Below, piece after piece: positions 21,634 through 32,468 of a stretch of 64,000 bases of DNA. Each line of letters opens with the position of its first letter. Within the stretch, counting starts at the first letter, position 1. Location: contig QWDQ01000030.1 in assembly GCA_003868215.1 (NCBI GenBank), positions 1-64,000 of the forward strand, written 5' to 3'. Source of the DNA: Pseudophaeomoniella oleicola. Its lineage: Eukaryota; Ascomycota; Eurotiomycetes; Phaeomoniellales; Phaeomoniellaceae. A model generated the notes under the pieces. It ran no database searches. It was not told the origin of the DNA and saw nothing but the letters and a program-made list of their open reading frames with translations. Both the position numbers and the translations under genes were made by a program.

Positions 21634-23151
21634 ATGCCTTTCATTGCCAATACGCCAGAAAGCCTGGTATCGAGGAATGATTCTAAGAATCCGGCAACGA
21701 CGTGTAAGGGCATTACCGCGAGCGGGCGGCCATGCAGACGAGCGTTGGCAGCATCTCCGAATGTTTCGCCGTCGCCTTCTCCTGGACGCGGAACTGTGTC
21801 GCCAGCAGGGTCCAGCAGAGGTTTGTTGGCTGTTTTAACTGTCAATGGGATGGGTGATGATAGAGCTGCGGCATTCTACTGTTGGCAGCATAAAGATCAA
21901 GCAGCACATTTATCCGAAGGGGAGCAGAGGGAGACTGAAGTATTCAAAGTGACCAAACGGAGCAGTATCGATACGTTGGCTGATCGACTTGGCATTCTTG
22001 AGCTCGATGATACTGGCTCGATACAAACAGATCGCCGGCACAGGCGACGGAAGACGGGTACAGCACCAACAAGGAGCCGAGACACCTTGCCGCAAGCCTG
22101 GCAGGATGTGCCTGGACCTCTGATGACCGTACCTGAGGCTGCTCTTGAACCAACGTTCGAAGATTATCATCGCCCTATCCGTGAACCGCGCGGTGAGCCA
22201 CAAAAGACGCATGCCAAATCCAATGTCAAAGCGTCTGTTTTCTGTTGTGTAAGAGCCGTTGACGATGACTATCACCCTCCACCGAGAAAGCATCAACCTA
22301 AACCTGTGAGAAACCACGTACAGAAGCCATCGATGACGGAACAGCATGCTCGAACCGAGATAGTACAACGGCCAAGAGTGTCACATAAATTCGAGAGTCA
22401 TCTGGATAAGAAAGTTACGCGCAAATCTATCCATCGGCATACTGAAGATGACTCTCGAATGATTGACAAGGAAAGACCGACTCTACTCAAATCCGACAAG
22501 TCTTCTCATACTCAGGCTTTGTTATCTCTGATACCATCAACTCTATCTCCACAAACGACTTCTCTCCTGCTAAACGAACTGGCACGGCCAATCTCAGCAG
22601 CGGATGAGGTAGGGTACATATACATGTTTTGGCTCACACCTGCCAGCAGAGATGATAAACCAGACGATGAAGTCGGATCGACGCTCCTGGAGCCTCCTGC
22701 AATACCCAGTTATCATCGCCGCGGAAGTGATGCTCTCAATACGTTTGCAACAGTTCATAAGCCCTCAGACGGGTCCAAGTTAGCGCACGAACCGTCTCGG
22801 ACTGTACTGGTCAAGATTGGTCGTGCTGCAAACGTCCATCGCAGGCTCAACCAATGGACTCGACAATGTGGCTACAACGTCACCTTGATCAGATTCTACC
22901 CTCAGCAGGGAAACAAACAACAGATGACCAACGTGGCGTCGACCACTCCAAGACAGGTACCTCATGTGCATCGAGTTGAGAGATTGATCCACCTCGAAAT
23001 CGCCAACAGAAAAGTCAACATGGGCCCCTGTCAGAGTTGTGGAAAGGAACACAGAGAGTGGTTTGAGATCCCGGCCACACGGGCAGGACTCAAAGAGGTC
23101 GACCGAGTCATCCGTCGGTGGGTGACCTGGAGTGAGCAACAAGTGACTTGA
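21634..23151 (+). CDS. MUG113/T5orf172 (DUF1766) GIY-YIG-like protein
   Basis: Single exon, 505 residues. I chose ATG 21634 (MPFIANTPESL) because the upstream part of the open frame starts with GTG and has no Met. Residues about 27-100 carry a short Cys/His module (CKGITASGRPCRRAL, then FYCWQHKDQA) that resembles small zinc-binding cassettes. The middle is basic and disordered. The C-terminal domain (about 324-500) is the Mug113/T5orf172 type, a relative of GIY-YIG nucleases: GYIYMFWLTP, VLVKIGRAANVHRRLNQW, HRVERLIHLEI, CQSCGKEHREWFEI. S. pombe mug113 is induced in meiosis; the biochemical role of fungal members is not established. GIY-YIG-type nuclease or DNA binding is inference from fold relatives. 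The residues around KIGRA and the Glu in VERLIHLEI look conserved. Confidence 0.85.
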   Translation: MPFIANTPESLVSRNDSKNPATTCKGITASGRPCRRALAASPNVSPSPSPGRGTVSPAGSSRGLLAVLTVNGMGDDRAAAFYCWQHKDQAAHLSEGEQRETEVFKVTKRSSIDTLADRLGILELDDTGSIQTDRRHRRRKTGTAPTRSRDTLPQAWQDVPGPLMTVPEAALEPTFEDYHRPIREPRGEPQKTHAKSNVKASVFCCVRAVDDDYHPPPRKHQPKPVRNHVQKPSMTEQHARTEIVQRPRVSHKFESHLDKKVTRKSIHRHTEDDSRMIDKERPTLLKSDKSSHTQALLSLIPSTLSPQTTSLLLNELARPISAADEVGYIYMFWLTPASRDDKPDDEVGSTLLEPPAIPSYHRRGSDALNTFATVHKPSDGSKLAHEPSRTVLVKIGRAANVHRRLNQWTRQCGYNVTLIRFYPQQGNKQQMTNVASTTPRQVPHVHRVERLIHLEIANRKVNMGPCQSCGKEHREWFEIPATRAGLKEVDRVIRRWVTWSEQQVT

Positions 23152-23770
23152 GAAATCGAACCCAGAATCACCGTCCTAGTTGGTAAGAAGCAGGAATCCG
23201 AAAGACTCGACTGAGGCTGCCTCAAAAAGAACGCCATCTGTCGTGGGTGTCCAAAATAGAAAACAAATGTATATATATATTCAGACCTTAGATATAGAGT
23301 AAGAGCATCAACGCTACTTGAGGCGGAACGCCACCAGAGCTATATAGAGTCATATCTCGGAGCTCGGGATACGGAGAAAACGTGATTTATGACCTCGGAT
23401 TTAATTTGATACCTCCCCTTGCGATCATGAGTCATCTCGCAACCTTCTTCATCTTTTGTAGATCAGATTCCATGAATAAGCAAAGATAAATTGAAACAAA
23501 TACATACTCGGTCCCTACGACGGGAGAAGATGAGAATTCCGACTATATGATTGAAACTGTACCAGTAACATGATACATGGATATGGCAAGGTAGTATGAA
23601 CTTCTTGACACATGCTGTGTAGATTTCCATCACTTGGATCAGATTAACAGATTATAATTGTGTTGCCTTTCTATCTTTTGGGAGGAGAGTTTCTTGTCTC
23701 TAACGTATACGTTTACGTTGTACTCGATTGAAGTCTGTAGGATTTGTGACGGGAAACGAGTGTAGCAGCG
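23152..23770. other. Intergenic region
   Basis: 3' flank of the GIY-YIG gene and promoter of the acetyltransferase gene. It has a short TA-rich run at about 23269-23281 and no coding signal. Confidence 0.6.
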
Positions 23771-24499
23771 ATGATGAGCGAAGGAGCACCATCGACGCCA
23801 TCAGTCGAGCCTACGAGGCCAACTTCCAAGCTTCCACCCATCACCAAAGGCACATCTGAACTCTACGCAACGAAGCTGAACGAATTGAAGTCGAGGTCAT
23901 CCCTGCTCGATCCACTCTCAATCTTTTTCGCCATGGAACGCCTCCCAGCCGGGCAATCGCTCACGAGCGAATGGCTTCTCTGGAACAATGAAAAAAGAAT
24001 CAAGAGCAAGCTTGCGGTAGGCAGCGTGATTGTCGAAGCAGGCGACTGGGCTGCAGCTGCCGTCTGGGACCCTCCTGGCTCTAAGACAGAAGAGGGCGGT
24101 AAACCAAGACTTCCTGAGGAGTGGAAGACGGAACGGCCGAGCTTTTGGGAATTCGAGAAAGCCGTCGAAAGGGCAAAGTTGGAGGTACTCGGAGAGGATA
24201 TTACGACCAAGGGGCTCTATTGGAATCTCTCTTTGATGGGAAGGGATCCTGAAAGAAAGGAAAAGGGGGCTGTAAGAGCAGTCATTGAATCTCTTATGGC
24301 ACAGGCTAAGCTGGACGGGTTGCCTGTATGGCTGGAGACTGGTAACCCGAGGGCAAGAGATGTGTATGGATGGCTTGGATTCGAAACACGTAAGGAGTTT
24401 TATATTGGGAAGGGCAAACTTGACATGGACGGCAAGCCTGATGTTGGAGGGGTTGGGAAGTCCATCTGGTGTATGGTATATAGACCACCGTCGAGTTGA
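23771..24499 (+). CDS. GNAT-family N-acetyltransferase
   Basis: Single exon, 242 residues, starting at ATG 23771. The overall arrangement fits the fungal GNAT proteins that resemble small-molecule acetyltransferases. Residues about 25-80 form the first strand/helix region. A variable insert with VWDPPGSKTEEGGKPRLP follows. The core beta-4/alpha-3 region is at about 157-200: YWNLSLMGRDPERKEKGA, where the Arg/Gly-rich turn should hold acetyl-CoA, then AVIESLMAQAKLDGLPVWLET. The final YGWLGFETRKEF (about 204-215) is the usual C-terminal GNAT signature. The canonical Q/RxxGxG/A loop is weak here (ERKEKGA), which leaves catalysis likely but unproven. No signal peptide or membrane segment. Substrate unknown. 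Confidence 0.8.
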   Translation: MMSEGAPSTPSVEPTRPTSKLPPITKGTSELYATKLNELKSRSSLLDPLSIFFAMERLPAGQSLTSEWLLWNNEKRIKSKLAVGSVIVEAGDWAAAAVWDPPGSKTEEGGKPRLPEEWKTERPSFWEFEKAVERAKLEVLGEDITTKGLYWNLSLMGRDPERKEKGAVRAVIESLMAQAKLDGLPVWLETGNPRARDVYGWLGFETRKEFYIGKGKLDMDGKPDVGGVGKSIWCMVYRPPSS

Positions 24500-25113
24500 A
24501 TGGCTGCACAGAATCTGAAAAGAGAGAGCCAAAGACGCTATAGACGAAATCAATTCAAAAGGTGCTCATACAATTCTCATCCATCCTGTCTCGCGTGCGC
24601 GGCACCCCTAAACTCCCATCTTCACAAAAATGCTTAAAGAATGGTGATGCTTCACATCGCCGTCTCAATGAGGTTGCTTCCCCTGGATAGTGAAGAACCA
24701 TGAAGAGATGATCCACCAACCAATCACAGACGAGGCCTTCCAAGGTGACGATTTAAATGAAGTTAACCGTAAAGGGAAGAAAATAAGGGTCCATGAAAGT
24801 GACTTAAGTCAGCCATCATTCATTACTCCATTGCTAGGCAGCGCCGTTGACGAAACCAAGGTCTTTATTCCCTTCGTTTTCACCCCAACTCGTCTATCGT
24901 CACTGTAACGTCGTCAGCTTCAAGAGACATCGGTTTGGCCCAGCAAAACTTCAAAGACTCCTCTTCTGTACTTGCAAGAGACAGCAGCACAGCAGCTGCC
25001 CAGCTATTGGTGGGGCAACTGACCACCAACTTACTTGATTATCTTCTATCGGTCTACTCTGAGCTCATTCTTCCCTTGCAATTATCTGCGCCTAGTCGTC
25101 GCAAACCGCCACC
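24500..25113. other. RAD23 promoter region
   Basis: 0.6 kb upstream of the RAD23 start codon, which sits in a GCCACCATG context. No gene seen. Confidence 0.6.
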
Positions 25114-26588
25114 ATGAAGCTCGCATTCAGAGTAAGTTATCTGGTGGACTGACGTATGCTCTCAAGAGATGAGACTAATCGCTCGTATTACAGGATCTAA
25201 AGCAACAGAAATTCACCATCGAAGCTGAGCCCAGCGAAACGGTACGGAATTACCTCATTACCCGCGAGTCGCGAGAAAAATACATTGGATATTAACAACC
25301 TTGCAGATCGGGCAGGTCAAAGAGAAGATTTCGAAGGAGAAAGGATGGGAGGCTTCTACGCAGAAGCTCATCTACTCTGGTATGGCTACAGCTGGACGAT
25401 TAGTCGCCTGACCACCACCGAAAGGCGAGATGGACCATTTCTGACCTTTCATTTCCAGGCAAGATTCTCACCGACGACAACACAGTAGAATCCTACAAAA
25501 TCGAGGAGAAGGGTTTCATAGTATGCATGCTTACAAAAGTATGTCTTTCCTACCTTGTTATCGCAAGATTGGTACCTGACTTCAGTACTAGCCCAAAGCC
25601 GCTCCAGCAACTACATCACAAGCAGCGCCATCGACTCCAGCACCTCCTAAAGCTTCGACTCCAGCACCACCTCCAGCACCCCAGCCTGCATCGACTACGG
25701 CCACTAACCCTCCAGCGACCCCATCTCCTGCTCCTGCAGCTGCTGCTCCCGCTAGCGCGTCTCCTGCTCCGCCAGGTGCTACATTCAACGACCCATCGGC
25801 ATTGCTCGTCGGCGAACAGGCAGAGGGAGTGTATTCTCAGATGGAGGCTATGGGATTTGCGAGGTCTGATATTGACCGTGCAATGCGTGCCGCGTTCCAC
25901 AACCCCGATCGAGCGGTCGATTATCTTTTGAATGGCATTCCTGACAATGTACTGTCTCAAGAACGACCGGCTGCGGGCCAACAACGCGGTGGTGCGACTG
26001 CTCAATCACCACCAGCGCAGAGTGCTCCGACATCAACGGGTACGGATGAGCCTGTCAACCTCTTCGAAGCTGCTGCACAAGCCGGTGGTGGTAATCCTCG
26101 CTCACGAAGTGGAGGTGCTCGAGGAGCAGCTGCTGCGAGTCCAGGTGCTGGCGAAGACGTAGACATGGATTTCCTCAGGGACAATCCTCACTTCCAGCAA
26201 TTGCGACAACTCGTTCAGCAATCACCTGCTATGCTCGAACCTATTCTACAACAGGTCGCAGAGGGCAATCCTGAACTTGCAAGAATGATTGGGCAAAACC
26301 AAGAGCAATTCCTACAACTGCTTAGTGAAGACCTAGAAGGTGGTGAAGGACAAGGTGGAGTCCCACCTGGTGGTATGCAAATTGAGGTCACAACAGAGGA
26401 GAGGGACGCAATCGAACGAGTGAGTCACTCAAAGATTTGTTTTGCTGATCAAGGTACTGACGTGTGGGTAGTTGTGTCGTCTTGGGTTTCCACGTGATGC
26501 TGTGGTTCAAGCCTACTTCGCATGTGACAAGAATGAGGAGCTTGCAGCAAACTACCTTTTCGAGCAACCAGACGACGATGATCATTAG
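25114..26588 (+). CDS. RAD23: RAD23 nucleotide excision repair / proteasome shuttle factor
   Basis: Six exons: 25114-25131, 25194-25241, 25307-25379, 25459-25538, 25592-26419 and 26472-26588, 387 residues. Every junction has GT-AG ends and keeps frame. Rad23 binds Rad4/XPC at DNA lesions and carries ubiquitinated proteins to the proteasome. Domains in order: N-terminal ubiquitin-like domain (1 to about 74, [20 protein letters not shown] through [10 protein letters not shown]); an Ala/Pro-rich linker; UBA1 (about 146-189, [28 protein letters not shown]); the XPC-binding STI1-like domain (about 268-320, [15 protein letters not shown]); and C-terminal UBA2 (about 345-382, [20 protein letters not shown]) ending in DDDDH. 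The ubiquitin-like domain is split over four tiny exons, so a single-exon reading misses it. Domain order and length match the family fully. Confidence 0.97.
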
Positions 26589-27559
26589 GCGACTGCACGG
26601 CCTTTGTAGCTGGACGATGGGTTTGCCTGGTTTCTCACATACGATCTGAGCCATTAAAGGGTTCATTCTTGAAAAAGGTATCAGCATCTCAGGGGTGACG
26701 ATCAAGATCAGGAGCCCTGTGCGACAGCCGTTATCCATCAGAAACAAAAAAACAAATGCAAGAAACAGGCAGAATTGGCATTAACTCCTTTCCTTTTGAG
26801 ACAAAAAATAATGTGATTCCCCCCATTTCCCCCAATTTCCCTACCAGTATGATGGTTGCGCGCGGGTAGATACAATTGTCTTTGTCAGTTGGGACCGTCC
26901 TCCCCATATGCCTGCTGCTGAATTCAAATGGTTGGCAATAATTTTGGTAACCATTCAATAGCTCAATTAGGTAGCCAGCTAGACAGCTACCTAGATTAGG
27001 TAGGTAATTAGCTTGTGATCACATATTCTTCAATACCTAGGTAGTAGTAAACATCGAACGAACAAACAATCCGCTTTTGCTCCCCTCCCCTCCCCGTCAT
27101 GGTGATCGGTCGAACCAGTCGACCAGTCAGTCAGTCAAGACTTCTTTCTGCAAGTGTTTAGGTATTTAATTAATTTTTTATAGTGTTTTGAGGAGAGGAG
27201 CGTTCGCCCCCAGGTAAGGTAGGTACCTAGGTAGGTATCCATCCATCCATCCCTTCCTCAGGTCTGCTATTTTGCAGAATCAGATAGTGGAAAGGAGGGA
27301 AAGGGAGGGAGGACCTTGATTTGATTTGATTTGATTTTCCATTTTTGGGGGGGTTTTCGGGAAGGACGGGCTTTGAATGATTTGGTTGATTGAGTTTCGG
27401 AATCATGGGGCCATGGCATGGAATTTAAAATACAAAATCTTCTTCCATTTTCTTCTTCCATATCCTCTCTTCCTCCTCTCTCCTTTCCTCCCCTTTTCCG
27501 TTCTTCTTCTCTTTTTTTCCGACGCTGTCGCTGTCGCTTCCGCGTCCCTTTCCCACCCC
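26589..27559. other. Convergent intergenic region with CCTAGGTA motifs
   Basis: Between the 3' ends of RAD23 and the 373-aa unknown gene. CCTAGGTA/GGTAGGTA-type motifs cluster at 26965-27050 and 27213-27245, followed by CATC repeats at 27238-27253 and a TTGAT repeat near 27318. Pyrimidine-rich stretches occur at 27440-27520. No gene seen. Confidence 0.6.
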
Positions 27560-28817
27560 TCAACAACATTTATAACCATTCTGACTGTAAGATGTTTGTA
27601 ACACGTCGCCGAGCCGGTAGGTTCCTGAGCGGAAGTATTCGGTCATTGCGCCCATGACGAGCGGTGCTGAAGAAGATGATGAGGATAAAGATGGTGGTGG
27701 TGGTGGTGGTGGTGGTAATGGGGATAGGGAGAGTGAGGGGAGTGGAAGGGGGGGTGTTAAGGGAGATTGGGGGTGGTCGGTTTGGACGGCGACGTCGGTG
27801 TAACGAGGTCTGGGGCTGGGATTGGGTTTGGGTTGGGATAGGGGAGGTCGTGCTGAGGTGGAGATTGTGGTGTTCTCTGGGGATGGAGATGAGTTGACGG
27901 AGTTGGAATTAGAACTGCGTGATGACTGTTCTTTTTCTTCTTCTCTTACTTGTGATTCTGGGGAGGGAGGAAGCGGACGAGATTGCTGGGATGGAGGCAC
28001 GATCAAAGAATACGGTCTGGTCGGACGTAGCTGTTGTCTCGAGGATAGTGAGCGGGTTCTTGGGCGTTCGATGAGGGGAGGGCGGCGTGAGAAGATGTTT
28101 GTTGTAGCTGCTGTTGTGGTGGGAAGAGGTGTTGTCGAGGTTGCGGGAGAAGATGCTATGGGAACGGTTTGACGGCGCAGGAGGTGCATGCGTTTGGGTT
28201 CGATGGTTTCGGCGTCGGGGCTGAGTGGTGGCTTTTTCTGTTGCTGTTGCTGTTGGTATCCCGTCGTCGCGTTCGAGATCCTGCCATCTTTGTCGTACGC
28301 GAAATACTCCTCTCGCTGACCTAGGACGACCTGCAGGGTTGCAAAGTCTCGCGTGCTTCCATCTTGGGGGAAGAGCCATTCGTGAAGAGAGTCTGGGAGT
28401 CCCGAACTATCTGGAGTGGAGTAGAGAGATTGGTGAGTTCCAAGGTAGCTTCAGGCGGGGGTTGGGTTGATTTGGGCATTCGTTGTCCTACCTTGATGGT
28501 ATTCGCCTGTCATAGACTTCCAGCATACGTAGTACCGTTCAAATGCTCCAAAGGCGAGCACGACAATCTCTTTGATGTCATTTGCGTGTGCAACGACTGC
28601 TCCCGGTATATCCCCTAATTGCCGGTGCATCTGCGTTGAGTTGATGACCGAGTCTACTCTGCTTCGATCATCAGTCACATTTGCAGAACAGGAAGACGGT
28701 TGAAAATACTCACTCTGCTAACCAACTCTGCCGTTTGGATGGCACTCCAACTGCATGTATTCTTTCTTTTGTTTGGAATTCGACAAGAGGCGCAGCGTAT
28801 CTCACCTCCATACTCAT
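27560..28817 (-). CDS. Conserved-looking fungal protein of unknown function
   Basis: Three exons, 28817-28714, 28658-28492 and 28410-27560, 373 residues; introns of 55 and 81 nt. I do not recognise the family. Residues 1 to about 150 look like a folded domain rich in aromatic and hydrophobic positions (VEFQTKERIHAVGVPSKRQS, VVAHANDIKEIVVLAFGAFE, RYYVCWKSM, LHEWLFPQDGSTRDFATLQV). From about 155 on it is low complexity: a Gln run (YQQQQQQKK), many Ser/Pro stretches and a Pro run (about eight) near the C-terminus. A short ordered-looking end (MTEYFRSGTYRLGDVL) closes the protein. No signal peptide or membrane segment. The folded N-terminus with conserved Trp/Tyr positions suggests a small binding domain, but I assign no function. 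Confidence 0.75.
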
Positions 28818-30051
28818 TTCTGTTCTGAAATGTTGATACTAATGTCAATAAATGAACCTCGGAATCGTTGCATACGACAGACGACGGAGGATATAGCCAA
28901 CGATTTCAAGAATACAAATTGAATGAATGATCCAAGTCCTTTTCCCCCACGATCACCCTCCCTACTCAGGGTTATCTTATCCAGGCCCAGAATGCAAGAT
29001 CTGCTACGGTAGGTCCCATTCGGTATTCCTGTCAAAGCCCAAAGAATGGCCTGAGCCAGTCTCAAACCCCCAAAAGGTTGATCAGGCCCAGACACTTCGG
29101 TTGTTTCGGATCAGTCTGACATTGTTCGCCCGGGCTGAGGCTCCGACAGTGTCGAGTTATCACGCCACAAGTGGCCAGATCCTGCAGAGCTTTCTGGAAG
29201 CATTTGGGTAATCATCTTGATCATATTGGAATATACTGTGGTGCCATGGTCGAAATCATTGGGTGACTGGTGACTTGTTGAAGCAGTTCGTGTTGGAATA
29301 AGATGTGATCCCAGGATGACTAAGGTACAGTAACCATTACGGACGATGGACGGAACTGAAATACATGTTACTGCATTGGATGCCCTATCATTTCGCCAGT
29401 ACTTTTGTCAGAATAGTAATACATTGACGTTTGTTTCAAGCTCAACAAACCTATTAGAAGATTTGGTAGTCAAAAATGCTATCAGCTGTTCTACCGTCCT
29501 GCAGCTATATATACAATTGAAATGCGATTTCATGTCAAGGAGAGATCATTAGAAAGTATGATAGTTGGTTTAACTAGGATGTATAGCTGGCCTATACATC
29601 GTCAAATCGCGACAAGATCATAAGAAAGAATGATATAACCTTGATACTTTTTTGGCTGAGGTTCGATGTTCGAGTCATTACGATAATGTCTCACATATTC
29701 TCTTTTTTTATTTATTTAAAAGAAAAACAAACGTCGTTTCTGCAGGAATACGTGTGGGCAAAAGACATGACTAAGGTACCTGCGTATGTATCTACGTAGA
29801 TTGGAGTGTTAGACTCCCGTCACTTGGCATTTTTATTATAACTTAGGCGTGCAGGTAGACAGTTTCCTCCCTTCAACTGGTTCTTACTTACTGGGTGATA
29901 ATGCACTGTCTGCATTTAATTATTAGCTTCAATCCAGCTGTGCACATTTCGACCACTAATAATCATACAGTAATAAGTGCCTCGATCCAACTATAGGATA
30001 GGTGCATCCAGACTACTTTTCAGGGACGTTGTTGACTTGAGCAAACTCTGA
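28818..30051. other. Gene-free 1.2 kb
   Basis: Holds the promoter of the 373-aa gene at its left end and the 3' flank of the 284-aa gene at its right. The open frames at 28927-29211 and 29346-29552 have no recognisable features. AT-rich toward 29600-29730. Confidence 0.55.
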
Positions 30052-30954
30052 TCACCTTTTCTCATGGTTCGTGACAGAAGTTGAAGATGGGCTGTGGTTT
30101 TCCGGCGAGTGCAGTTCCTCACGATTTTCCGGACAGTCTGACGACTTCGATATTGACATTGCTGCCATAGGTTTGCCGCATTCTTCACTCACATCGCCTT
30201 TGACATCACTCTGTGTCGTAGCCGATGATGTGCTCTCGTTGGCCGCCGAGCTTGATTCATCGGAGCTATGAGCAGTCGACTGATCCGCCTGTCTCGCTTC
30301 CGGATCCTGCTTCCATCTTTTCTCTCTTCTCGTGAGTTCAATCTCGAGTACACGTTTCCCGGTCACTCTCGATCGTAGTCCATCATCGTCTCGGTCAAAT
30401 CGCACTGCCCATAAATCCTTCTCCTCTTCAACTGCAACAAATCCCTCCCACCCTTCAAAGGTCATTCGACGATCTTGTCTGGTGCAGTCCCATGGACCCG
30501 TAAGATTCGGTTGTGCGTCTGCTCGAACACCATATCGAACACTATAAGTGTCTTTCTCAATGTATACCCAATTCAGCATAGGCACTCTCTCGTCGATTGT
30601 CGTAACAACTCCTTCGTACTTCGTATCCGGATAGGGGAGGTAATACCCAGCAAAGGGGTGACAGCCATAAGTTGGATCCTCCTCGTCAGTTGATGTATCA
30701 ATGTATAGCTTTGCTGGTCAGTAGCATCGCCTATGTTGGAACAAGCACTGGCTCACCTTACCGCCTTTGAGAACAACCAGACGACCATTTAGCAGATCGC
30801 TATGGCGCGACGGCCTCACGCAATCCACCGTGAGGTTACATCTCCGAGCTCGATGCTCTTCCCTCTTCTCCTTTGCTTGTCCTTGGCGAACAGCTTCTTG
30901 AGTTCCCAAAAGAGCGGGCGCAGCAGCGAGAGCAATGAGCATGGAAAGGGCCAT
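30052..30954 (-). CDS. Conserved-looking fungal protein of unknown function
   Basis: Two exons, 30954-30762 and 30713-30052, 284 residues, with a 48-nt intron (donor GTAAGG, CTGAC branch point, acceptor CAG). A second donor (GTGAGC) lies 5 nt further, so the junction could differ by a residue or two. The N-terminus is hydrophobic (MALSMLIALAAAPALLG) and may be a weak signal peptide or membrane anchor. The central region is strongly structured by appearance: CHPFAGYYLPYPDTKYEG, MLNWVYIEKDTYSVRYGVRA, GPWDCTRQDRRMTFEGWEGF, WAVRFDRDDDGL and RVLEIELTRREKRW. Residues from about 205 to the end are Ser/Thr/Glu-rich and disordered. I do not recognise a domain family. The dense Trp/Tyr/Asp content looks like a conserved fold found only in fungi. 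Confidence 0.8.
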
Positions 30955-32026
30955 TGCTAAACCGTTCGGAATGAAGCAGCAGAGAGTAGAATTCGTAACA
31001 GCTTCTGCCCAGTTGTCCTTTCTCTAGCCCACCTGTCGTCTCGTGCGGTCGAAGCTGGTCGGACGGCGCTTAAGACACGTTGTCGTCCTCTAACCACGGA
31101 GATGACACGATGGCTCTGAGTACCTGAAGCCCGGACTATCGCGTCTGCTTCGACCATCGACATGCGACTGTCCGCCATCTGAAGCGACTCAACATCCCCA
31201 CAACATCCACCGGAATCTTTGCCTGTCTATAATTACACCAATATAGTTCGCATACAGGTGTTTATAAACGTGTATTGTTTCGGCACTGTATAGGATCTGG
31301 AGGTGAGATCACGCCGTCACACGCACGCATAGTATCTGTGGTCAGGTAATTGACGGTAATTACAGTGTATCCGACTCCGTTCATGGATCTTTCGTGGTCT
31401 GAGTCCAGTAGCATGAATCTGCTCCACCGCGCGGAAGTCTCGACGGGTCCACCATCAGACGTCGCCCGAAGGTCAAACGCCGGCCAGGAGCCATTGAAAC
31501 ACTGATACTGAGCACAACATGCTTGCCTTTGGTTGTGGCTCACCATCCCATGTATATCAGAATGTATCAAGACAACGACTTCAACCCTTCTCGAGGTACG
31601 CATGCACCGTACGTACGAAGGTGGGTGGATACTATCTTCAACGGAGGCCGTACTCTGTGATGAGAAGATGTATCTAGATCATCTGTGGGAAGGATATTCG
31701 ACACTGTTCCTGCTTCACGTTGTCTTTTGAGTGCGAGTATGCTTTTGATATCCCATCTTGCTGTCCTCGAGGATGCGAGATCTAGATCCTCAAGGTGTCA
31801 GGAAACAGTCTCAACGCCCTGTTCAATACCCCTTGTGCTATGAGGATCTCTACATCTGACCCCCTCTACTTCTTGAATCAGAAGTATATATATTTCCCTA
31901 CTCGTCGTCCCAAGAAGCAGATGTTCTATATCCATCATCATCATCAACAACAACAGTACCTATCGTAACCAATATAGTCTTTCATACATATCAACTCGCA
32001 ATTCTTCGAATCTCACCAACTTCACA
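30955..32026. other. Divergent promoter region
   Basis: 1.07 kb between a leftward and a rightward start codon. No gene seen. CATCATCATCAACAACAACA repeats at about 31931-31955 lie in the probable 5' UTR of the 107-aa gene. Confidence 0.55.
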
Positions 32027-32418
32027 ATGGCAACCCCGTAAGCCTAACTACTTGCTCTTTTTGAACTTGCATGGACCATTTAACTAACACCACTCAATCC
32101 CCCAGACAAGTCTCAACCCGCCAACCCGATAACTACAGCGACAGCGCCTCCGAAGACGGCCAAGCCCCCGGCCAACGCCGACAAGCCCTCGTCTCCGCCG
32201 CCGCCCAACAACAACAGCAACAACAACAACCAAACCTCCCCAACGTCCCAACATCAGGAAACCTCTCTCAACCAGCCGGATCGATCCTCAAAGGCGCCAC
32301 CGACGACGAAGGGAAACTAAAAGACGCCGCGCTCCTGGTCGGAATCAAACTCGACCTCGAGGCCGAAATCCATCTCACGGCGAGGATTCGGGGAGATATC
32401 ACTATCGGGTTGTACTGA
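32027..32418 (+). CDS. Small fungal protein, unknown function
   Basis: Two exons, 32027-32037 and 32106-32418, 107 residues. The first exon codes ATG GCA ACC CC and is joined through a 68-nt intron (donor GTAAGC) to a Gln-rich middle (QQQQQQQ at about 45-51). The C-terminal half is the ordered-looking part: SILKGATDDEGKLKDAA followed by LLVGIKLDLEAEIHLTARIR and GDITIGLY. This end looks like an amphipathic helix and a short hydrophobic finish of the kind seen in a widespread small ascomycete family, but I know no function for it. Starting at the unspliced ATG at 32071 would give a different and less likely N-terminus. Confidence 0.7.
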
Positions 32419-32468
32419 ATTGAATTTGAATTTGAATTTGAATTTGAATTTGAATTTGAATTTGAATT
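32419..32468. repeat. (TTTGAA)n hexanucleotide repeat
   Basis: About eight TTGAAT/TTTGAA units start directly at the stop codon of the 107-aa gene, so the repeat lies in its 3' UTR. Confidence 0.9.

Noticed and set aside
27909-28379. Second overlapping minus-strand frame in the 373-aa gene, at first suggesting a frameshift near 28310
   Set aside because: Careful re-reading of the bases (CGAGAGGAG) shows the main frame is continuous; the other frame is a shadow.
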